Origin: Gigaspora rosea
Taxonomy: Eukaryota; Glomeromycota; Glomeromycetes; Diversisporales; Gigasporaceae
Reading direction: 5' to 3'
Length of the DNA stretch: 64,000 nucleotides
Assembly: GCA_003550325.1 (NCBI GenBank)
Contig: QKWP01000196.1
Coordinates: 15,274 to 79,273 of the forward strand
The notes beneath the pieces were generated by a model, which saw nothing but the letters and a program-made list of their open reading frames with translations, ran no database searches and was not told where the DNA came from. Made by a program: the position numbers and the translations under genes. Shown piece by piece: positions 55,980-64,000 of the stretch; position 1 is the stretch's first letter; each line of letters opens with the position of its first letter.

Positions 55980-58900
55980 ATTTTAACTATCTATTCTAAT
56001 GCAAGCAAATTTCAATCTTCGCTTGCCTGAGCCCTTTATTAGTCCTGTCTTCAGGACCTTGAATTCATTTGTCAGCCTGTAACTCATGCGACGGATCGCT
56101 GCATCACAGGACAAGGCTTCCTTACCCCACTTATACACTGCGAATATACACCAGAGTTCGTAGATGACTGTCATGTATAGCCATAATACTGTCTCTTTCT
56201 TGCCGGAATTTTGGATATTGTCTGCAGAAAAGATGTCTTCTATCGTTTTTGGTGGTGTGTCCCCTCCTCCAAGTTCAAGTTACTATATGCTTTCTCCCAA
56301 AAGATCTTACTGACCCTACATGTGATGCCAAAATGTTCTCGGCTCTGGGTGCTGCCCTCGCACCATGGACAATCACCATTTCTATTTTCCCTCATGTGTT
56401 TGGTACGGTAACCTAGTGGGAGAGCCCCATGGTGTAGCCTCCATGTAATGTCCTTTTTTATGTTTGCGATTCCGTTCAGACTCAACTAGGTCGGAACGTG
56501 GTTCTTCGTTTCTTTTGTACTATCGGTACCTGGCTTCTTGTTGCTTCTAAGCAGTTCGATAACTTGCTTGGTTGAAATCTGCTTGCCTATCCATTGGTCT
56601 ATTATAATTTCGGGTTCCTCCCATGGCCAGTTGGATCTAGCTAGGATTCTTCCTCCATGCTCTTATATATGGCTTCCATACGTTTGGCCAAGTATTTAGT
56701 TTAACTGGGTTTGCATTCAGGGACTGTAGAGGTGAAATATCCCTCTTCTTCTTTAGCTCCTTTGCGATTATATCTCTTAGTGCTACCGCCCATGTGCAGT
56801 TCTTTGTGACTAGGCTCTTCCAAACCATGATAAGTTTAGCATCAAGAAGGTCCCTTAGAATTGGGAAAGTAGAGTACTTAGGCAACATTCTCGATTTCTG
56901 TTTAATCCAGAATGAAAGTTGATCATTAATTTCTGCCAGCTGCTTTCTGTTCAGAGGGCATATATACGCTGAGTACCAGATCTGTGACAATATCAGGGAG
57001 TTGATTACCAGTATTTTCCTCCTGATGGAGAGATTTCTTTTACTATACTTTTCTAGTAATCGTTTAATCTCTTCAATTTTTTTAGCCCAGAAGCCTTTTA
57101 CGGAAGAACCGTCTCTTTTTAATTTATGGTCTAAGATTTCTAGAGAGTTGCCTTCTTCACACTTGGCAAGCTCTTCCTCCCCTTCTAGCTCTACTTTCTC
57201 TGTAGTTGAAGTCAACGGTATCAACTTAGTCTTTCTTTTATTTACCTTTGCATTTGACACAATTTAATAAGTATGTAGAAAATCCTTTAACCTCTTCCAA
57301 TCTGAGCTTGAGCCCAGCCCAACAGTGAAATCGTCAGCATAAGCCGCCAGTTTAAAGTATGAATTTCCCAGTGGCAGACCCCTGATTTGGTCCTTGATCT
57401 GTATTAGCAGTGGTTCAAAAGCAATAATATAAAGTAATGGCGATAGGGAGTCGCTCTGGCGTACTTCCCTGCTAACTCTAAATAACTTTGAGATCTCATT
57501 GCTTTCTACAATATGAGCCTCTTGGTTCGCAAAGAGGTTATTTACCACCTTTATAAATGTGCTGCTAAAGTTCATTTCTCTAGGACCTTACTCAGATATG
57601 TATGATTAACTCTATCAAAAGCTTTCGCTTGATCAATTAGCACTAGCCAATGTTCATCCGATGTTTCCCTACTGGCCCTCATAGTAGTAATGATGTCCAG
57701 CACTGAGTCTGTGATTAGTCTACTGGCTACAAAGCCATTTTGGTGGTTAGCAATGATTTCATTGCATATCGTGTTTAATCTTCTTGCCAAAATCTTCATA
57801 AAAATTTTTGCGTCACTATTAACCAGAGAAATTGGTTGCCATCCTTCAGGTTTTTCTCTTTTTTGGATATTAGGATTAAAATGTTTTTGTGGCATGACGA
57901 AGGCCATTGTTAAACTCTACTTCTAGTATTGGTGCCAGTTTTTTCGCCAGTGTTTTATAAAATTCATAGGTTAGACCGTCCGTCCCCGGTGATTTATTTC
58001 CCGGCAATTTCTATATTGTCTGAAGTATTTCTTCTTTTCTATTGAACGTATCAAGGTACGGTTCCATTCTTCACCAACCTGTGGAAGGTTATTTGTAATC
58101 CTGTTCACTGCCACCATGTCGATCTCTTCGGTTTCATAGAGCTTTTCGTAAAAATCCCTGATGTGAAGCAGAGTGTCCCTTTCATAGCGACCGTTTCCTA
58201 AAGGTTTGATCTTATCTTGACAACTTATTGATTTTCTGGCTTTATATTGGGCATAGAAGTATTTGGTAGAGCATTTACCTTTTTCTATCCATTTCATTTT
58301 CGATCTTCTGCACCAACTTTCTGACATTTTTTCCAGTTCTTCTTTTAACTGAATTCTGAAAGATTCTAGTTTGTGACTAGCGACTTCATCTGAGGGGTTT
58401 TTGGCTACCTTTATTGCATAATTCATAATCTTCTTATGCAAAGTCTTAATCTTTCTCTCTGGTGGTTTCGGTCTTCTGAAAGCTCTAATAATTGACTGAA
58501 TGTTTAACTTACAAAGGTCCCAGTCCTGTGTGGAACTCTCCTCCTCTAGTTCCCTTATTACCTCCCCCAGGATCCTTTTATTTTCTAGACTTTCTTTATC
58601 AAGCCTCCATAGCGGGCTATGTTCGCTTTTACTTGAAGACATGAGAGAACATTCTAGAAGCATATGTTCTGAGTTGCCAAAGCGTAGAGCAACCTCATTG
58701 ACTAGGTGCCCATATCCTTCCTCCACAAAGATGTAATCTATACAAGTGGCCATTGTTTGTCCTCCTTGAGTATTTTGGAAATATGTTAAAAACGGGGTTT
58801 TCTCTGAGCAATCTGCCACATTGATAAAGTCACGTATTAGTTCTGCTAGCAGCTTTCTTGAAGGATCATGTTGAGGAGAAGCCTGACTGATCCGGTTATT

Positions 58901-59359
58901 TAGCTGGTCTAGGTTGTTGTTCAGATCTCCTGCTATAATATTTATTGCTCCTTGTTTTATCTCCGGGGTCCAAGATTTGAGAAACTCTGCTCTGTCTAGG
59001 GAGTTCAGTGGTGCATAAATATTAGTGATATAATACTCTTGTCCTTTAAATTTTGTCTTGATAATTCTTCCTGCATGGGTTATTTTTGTGTTAGAAAATT
59101 CTATATCCTTGTTGCCTGCCAGGATTGCTGCCTTGTTAGACCAAATTAACTCATGTATCCACTGTTTTTTTAGAAAGTTCTCTATGTTTTTATTATTTAA
59201 GTTGGTTTCTTGCAGGCAGATGATGTCCAATTTGTACGATTTTATCAAAGTAAATGTATTTTTTTGCTTCCCTCTGTCATTTATCCATTCACGTTTAAGG
59301 TTGCTAATTTGAGCTTTGATAATCTGAGGCATATTAACGTAAAGGGTTTGTGTTCCCAA
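55980..59359 (-). pseudogene. LINE ORF2: endonuclease, reverse transcriptase, zf-RVT (broken)
   Basis: The N-terminal 462 codons (59359-57971) hold an APE-type endonuclease: LDIICLQETNLNNKNIE, YYITNIYAPLNSLDRAEF, IAGDLNNNLDQLNNR, CIDYIFVEEGYG, SEHMLLECS. After a frameshift near 58015 come NKSPGTDGLTYEFYKTLAKK, another shift, KPEGWQPISLVNSDAKIFMK, LIDQAKAFDRVNHTYL (RT motif A), a shift near 57575, SDSLSPLLYIIAFEPL, AAYADDFTVGLGSSSDW (catalytic YADD intact), a shift near 57262, then the thumb/connection LSIRRKILVINSLILSQIWY and a C-terminal zf-RVT block WRLHHGALPLGYRTK...CPWCEGSTQSREHF, ending at about 55983. At least four frame breaks and an in-frame TAG make it inactive. Typical intact ORF2 would be about 1100-1200 residues. 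Confidence 0.88.
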
Positions 59360-59360
59360 A

Positions 59361-61022
59361 CTAATGTTGGGATTGGTTCACTGTCCCTTTATGGATATAA
59401 GGGGCAGATTTTCTGCTGTTTTTCTTCTTACTAATTCCTCCTTTTTTGGTAATGGGTTTCTTATACGTTACTGTTGTGAACCCATCCTCCTCCAGGTCTG
59501 GAGTGTATTCTTTTTCGTTGTCTACCATAGGGAGGTCTGCCTTAATTGGTTCTATGTTCTCATTCAGGTCTTTGAAGTTCTCAAGGTTGTCGTACATTTC
59601 TGACAACTCGTCACGAGTAACTTCTGTTTCTTCCCGATTTGTTGCTACTGTATAGCTGCCTCTTTGTTTATAGGAGGTTGTGTTTCTGTTTGAGACTTTC
59701 TTTCAGTTACCTTTTCTGTAGCTATCACGCCTGATTCTATTTGTCCGAATTGTTCATGTGTTTCCGTTTGCATGTTATCTGATGTGGAAGAAGTGGGGGT
59801 CTCTCCCCCTTGCATATTATCAGATTCTTCAACTGTTGCAATGATATTTTTCTGGTTGTAAAGCCTGCTTTTTGCTGCAACAGATGCCTGGAACTGCTTG
59901 TAATCTTTCCTAATGTGTCCCTCCTTCTCGCAGAAGTAACAGACTTTGGATTCTGATTTCCATTCTGTAGTAACCTTATTGTCCCAGACATGAGTAAACC
60001 TGGGTATCCTAGCCTCAAGGTCGTAGTCTTCTGTAGTTTCAAAAACAACAATCCATTGGTCGGTGGTGTAGGGTGTTCCATCGATTAGCAACGGCTTGAT
60101 TGACGTAACTTTCCCGACCCTCTCAAAAGCTTCTAGAAGCGCCTCTGAGACCTTTTCCTTCTTGCCAATGGGACGTTTCTGCATCTAATTGACAGGAAGG
60201 TTTTTCTAGTATCCATTGGAATGTATTTGAAGTACATTCTATTCAGTATCTCAATGCCTTTTGCTGCATACTGTTTCAGGGTATCCTTATCATTGAAAGT
60301 AATTTCTAGATGAGTTCTGCGTCTTCTCGTAAAGTGTTGCTTTGCTGCGCAGATATCGAATTTTGCTATTTTGAATAACGATTCCATAATTTCATTGAAG
60401 GAGCAGAGAAGATTGCTTATTTCAACTATTAATGCATTTTCATTCATAGACTTGATTGTCCTCTGGGCGAGAAAAACGAAAAAGTCGATCTGGCTCTTTT
60501 CAATTTCGAGAACAGAGAGGTCCATTGCCTATCCGGCGTAGAACCTTTTCCTTTGGGATTCTTATCTTTACAAACTTCCTCATATAAGGATTCCGACGAG
60601 GTCTCTGCCTTACATTCCGCGCCTGTGGTTTCTTCTGAGTCAAAAAATTCTACACCTTTGTTAAAAAATTCCTCTCTTGATATTTCATTTGCCGCTTTCG
60701 TATTTGACGACCTGATTTTATTTACTGTAGTATCGATGTCTTTTGTTGCTTGCTCCTCTGAGAGAGAAGGTGTAACATTTGTAATATCTTTTAGACTATT
60801 TGTATCTTCTATCATCATGTCATTCCAGCTTTCTTTCTGTATTTCTAACACGCTACATGCGTCAGTAGGCATATTTTTCGATGCCGAGTTGACGTGTACT
60901 GTTTGTTTTGCTATATGTTCGTTTGGGTTGTTGTTTTCTTTGTTCGTCCCATTTGGTGTGTTCGGTTGGTTTGGTTTTCTTCTTTTACCTATTTTTTCCA
61001 CTTCGTCCATACTACAAGTCAC
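59361..61022 (-). pseudogene. LINE ORF1 with defective zinc knuckle (broken)
   Basis: Nucleic-acid-binding ORF1. It starts MTCSMDEVEKIGKRRKPNQP (61022) with a polar, disordered N-terminus; shifts near 60530, 60190 and 59650 join it to KYIPMDTRKTFLSI, RPIGKKEKVSEALLEAFERV, the CCHC region and VATNREETEVTRDELSEMYD, ending QSQH-stop at 59361. The knuckle reads CYFCEKEGHIRKDY: C, C and H are present but the fourth ligand is Tyr (TAC at 59900-59902) where Cys is expected. The stop is 1 nt from the ORF2 frame start at 59359, typical of LINE ORF1/ORF2 coupling. Confidence 0.8.
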
Positions 61023-61186
61023 CTCTAGTCTACATTTCTTGTTCTTCTGGGGACGAGCCCCTGTTCCGTTGTGATTTGCAAACTTTTCTGTTAAGATATG
61101 TGCTTGTATCTTTGAAAAATAAAATACCTGTCTCCTGCTTTATGTGGTCAGAAGAGAGTGTGTGTAGATCACTCCATAATAGTTTT

Positions 61187-61720
61187 CAATTGTAAAAAGC
61201 AAGTAGAGCAAAATCTCTTAACTTTTACTTATCAATATTCTTATTTAGCTTTTCAACCTTTTGTTTAAAAGTAAAAAAAGAACAAAAATATATTAGATTG
61301 TAAAACTTTATATATTGTAACTATTTTTATTTATTGAAATACTTTAAAAATTACAAATAAAAAAAAAAGATTTTTACCAATTAGATTTATTTCTAATTCA
61401 ATTAATAAAACAAACTCTACTATACTAAGATTTGCTGATTTTTTTGTTATTTACTATAATTTAATATTTAATTATAGTAATACAGGACATCTTTTATATA
61501 GATCATAATTGGATTTTGACCTAATTTGCTAAAAATGACAAACCTATATTTACTTAAATACTTCTGATCCAGTAATCAGAATTGAATAAACTTTTTTTTT
61601 TTAAATGCACTTTACTTTAAAAAAAGCCTATTCAAATTGGACCACTAGATGCAAGATAATTGCCAAAAACTGTTTTTTTGCTTTTTAAATTTCAAAAGTT
61701 TTGCTAAAATACATAATATA
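61187..61720. other. AT-rich spacer upstream of the LINE
   Basis: Host sequence to the right of the LINE duplication. No frame or repeat end recognised. Confidence 0.4.
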
Positions 61721-62034
61721 TACCGTATATTCTGAAAATAAGCTACTCCAAAAATAAGCTACCCCCTGTTTTTTTAAAAAAATCTAAAAAAATTTGTTAG
61801 TAGTTACTATATATAAATTTTTTTTTACTAAGTAAACTTCAAAAGTTCGATTAAGTAAAGTTGTTCAAAATATAAAAATATACCTATAGTAAAAATTTGG
61901 TGTTATTTGGACAACTTTTTATTAGTATGTTTTCAATTTTTCAAAAATGTCTATACGGTGAAATAAGCTACCCCACATTTTTTTGTATAATTTTTTGCCC
62001 AAAAAAGGTAGCTTATTTTTGGAAATATACGGTA
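61721..62034. mobile_element. Foldback element (TACCGTATATT ends)
   Basis: 314 bp, ends TACCGTATATTCTGAAAATA..AGCTAC and GTAGCTTATTTTTGGAAATA..TACGGTA; inner AATAAGCTACCCC repeats. The ends resemble the TA-CCGTATTTT ends of the 50-bp palindrome at 50359-50408. Relics at 12960-13090, 15550-15710 and 62130-62190. Confidence 0.7.
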
Positions 62035-62888
62035 ACCTTTGTACTAGATATGTCTGGGCCCTAATACAGTTGTTTCTCTATATAATCACTTTCTATATAA
62101 TTATAGTCACATCCCTTTAAGTATATACTTTATGATTTTTTGTATAATTTTTTGGCAAAAAAGGTAGCTTAATTTCGAATGCGTACGGTATGCTTCCAGG
62201 TCTCCATTTGAAGGTTCTGGTTTAATAGAAATAACTGAAATTACAAGACGTAATAAGAGACTACAGATACTTAATGAACTTGTAGTTGGCATTTTATATA
62301 ATGTTATATACCCACAGATAGGATACCTGGCATGGCAAAAAATTTAACATGCCACATGGCATGCCAATTGCTTAAACTTGTGCCCAAAATGCCACTCTGG
62401 CATGCCATTAAATTACATAATCATGATATATAATTTTATTGGCTAAAAATAGTTAATTAATTGAATACTCTTTTTACTAGTGATGTAAATTGAATATGCA
62501 CATACATCAAATTTAAGTTTCTGCACATGCGATTGAAGAGTTATAGTTATGACATTCTATAATAGTGCTTACTTTTCTTTTACATAAAAGCATATACAGT
62601 ATAACTTAATAGATTAACTTATGTAACTAAACTAGAACTTGATGCTAAAACTGAAAAGCTTGATTTTGTTAATACTGCTATTGCTCTATAATGATAATAT
62701 AAACTTACAAATTAATTTACTAATTAGATAATATATAACCAAAATGCTATTTGAATACAGATAATCATCCTAATTATTTTAATATATAGTACATAATTAT
62801 AGAATCAGCAGCTTCGGTCTAGATAGCAAAGCTAGCTTATAACTAGAACAGTCACATAGTAGTTTGCAGAATTTTTTTTTACTATTAA
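62035..62888. other. AT-rich spacer with GGCATGCCA words
   Basis: 62325-62415 contains four CTGGCATGCCA/GGCATGCCAA-like palindromic words; otherwise A/T-rich. No gene (the 61-codon minus frame at 62107-62292 is not protein-like). Confidence 0.4.
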
Positions 62889-63497
62889 GGAAGTGCAGAA
62901 AATCACGTAATTTTTTAGGGGGTGGGGGGGTCCCCAGATATCACGTCCTATATATATATATATAGTATAAATAGCCAATCATATTGAAGAAAATCGATTT
63001 TTAGTTAATCGCAGATAGTTGCTACATAGTAAAGTCTAAATTTTACTAAGTAAATCGAAAAAAATTGATTAAGTAAACTTATTCAGCAGATCAAAATACA
63101 CTAATCACAAAATTTTCATAAGTATTGGAGAACCTTTTATTATTTAACTTTTAACTTTTACGTTCGTCGAATATATTTTTTTAAAAAATTTTAATTTTTT
63201 CGTCGAACGTAAAAATCAAAAGTCAATTAATAAAAAATTCTCTAATACTTATGAAAATTTTGTGGTAAGTGTATTTTGATCTGCTGTGTAAGTTTACTTA
63301 ATCGATTTTTTTCGATTTGCTTAGTAAAATTTAGACTTTACTATGTAGCGACTTTTGTCGATTATGGGGTAGCTTTTTTTCAGGTCAAAGACGTTTTTGA
63401 GTTTTTTTAAATTTGATTGGTCAATGGTCCTATCACTAGGGGGAGGGGGGGGTCAGGACCTATGTAAACCCTAATTACGTGATTTTCTGCACTTCCC
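62889..63497. mobile_element. 600-bp palindromic Harbinger-like MITE, copy B
   Basis: Nearly identical to 47801-48405; left end GGAAGTGCAGAAAATCACG (first G mutated to A), right end CTGCACTTCCC, TTA on both sides; flanks extend to CTATTA / TTACTATT. Confidence 0.9.
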
Positions 63498-63768
63498 TTA
63501 CTATTGAAAATAACTATTAGCATATGATCGGATTAAAGTATCATAATAATCGGCATCATTGTTCTTTGCTAAATTAATGCTAGATAATTAAGGAAAGTCA
63601 TTAAAGGTGATTTCGTAATTAGGTGGCTATTAATAAATCCAAAAAAAGATAATAGCCAGGATGGGCTAATATCAAGGCATATGAAAATAAAAAAAGAATT
63701 ATAAAAGCCATACCTAATCACAATAAAATAAAACTGATTAGAAGAAAGTAAAGAAAAATTTTAGAACC

Positions 63769-63903
63769 TGTGCCCAAATCATTAGTAAAATAAGTGATTT
63801 AAAAAAAAAAATGGATACTGTTCTGTTTAAATTAAGGAATGAACTTGTCGCAATTTCAAAGCCCAAAGATAAAGATTTAAATATTAGAATAAAAGTAGAT
63901 TAG
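63769..63903 (+). other. Possible coding fragment at window edge
   Basis: After an acceptor-like AAATTTTAG, a plus-strand frame reads CAQIISKISDLKKKMDTVLF, KLRNELVAISKPKDKDLNIR, IKVD-stop. It looks like a charged coiled segment, but it is short, in AT-rich DNA, and I recognise no family. A start at 63811 would give 30 residues. Confidence 0.2.
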
Positions 63904-64000
63904 ATAAAAAATGAATTGTTCATAGATTCTCAAAAACTTATATAAATATCGATCAAAAATAGCTACCTTTGCCTACCTTAAATAAGTTAAAAATCTTAAA

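Larger units (their letters stand above)
55877..61173 (-). mobile_element. LINE retrotransposon, near full length, with target duplication
   Basis: A 5.3-kb non-LTR element on the minus strand. Its 3' end is a poly-A tail (poly-T at about 55873-55889 on the plus strand) and its 5' end is near 61173. The 13-bp CCATAATAGTTTT occurs at 55864-55876 and 61174-61186, a target-site duplication that overlaps the tail. It carries an ORF1 with a zinc knuckle and an ORF2 with endonuclease, reverse transcriptase and a C-terminal zinc-binding region, all with frame breaks. Base composition is richer in G+C than the surroundings. It lies upstream of SWR1 in the same orientation. Confidence 0.9.

Overview
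The window reads as nuclear DNA of a fungus with a very AT-rich, repeat-packed genome, most likely an arbuscular mycorrhizal fungus close to Rhizophagus (Glomeromycotina). This rests on four things: short introns with CTAAC-like branch points; decayed Sel1-repeat and protein-kinase genes of the kind hugely expanded in that group; a LINE reverse transcriptase and a transposase-like family that I recognise from memory of that group; and dense small inverted-repeat elements. No database search was possible.

Only two conserved genes look intact: the Ran GTPase (33046-34181, minus, six coding exons plus a likely 5' UTR intron) and a SWR1-type chromatin-remodelling ATPase (50909-55576, minus, five exons, 1384 codons in my model). 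A small possibly secreted His-rich protein lies at 9979-10455 (minus). The other protein-like stretches are decayed: a LINE RT piece at the left edge, a kinase pseudogene and eight frameshifted Sel1 repeats (6735-8730), a LINE C-terminal piece (18650-19138), a CxxC-containing fragment cut by a SINE-like insertion (24102-24570), a fragment of an unnamed AMF gene family (37160-37939), a transposase-like pseudogene (39026-40979) and a 5.3-kb LINE with target-site duplications (55877-61173) about 300 bp upstream of the SWR1 start.

Nearly everything else is mobile DNA. Target-site duplications and empty sites inside the window sort it into families: GGG...CCC elements with 3-bp TWA duplications (PIF/Harbinger-like); several elements with 8-bp duplications (hAT-like); a 50-bp perfect-looking palindrome inserted at TA; long foldback elements; a long tRNA-headed repeat; and a ~235-bp SINE-like family with 9-12-bp duplications. 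They are nested up to three deep, so insertion order can be read.

Two things stand out. First, several large low-complexity blocks (2.0, 13.3-15.2, 19.2-19.8, 20.3-22.3, 24.8-25.9 and 27.8-28.7 kb) are not random: they carry repeated intron-like cassettes (ATAAGTAY donor, CTAAC branch point, pyrimidine tract, AG) alternating with repeated exon-like units, often inside inverted repeats. Second, 43.6-44.4 kb holds a bacterial-type XRE helix-turn-helix ORF facing a second compact ORF with a bacterial-style ATGA stop/start overlap, flanked by inverted GC-rich repeats. This is a candidate bacterial insertion.
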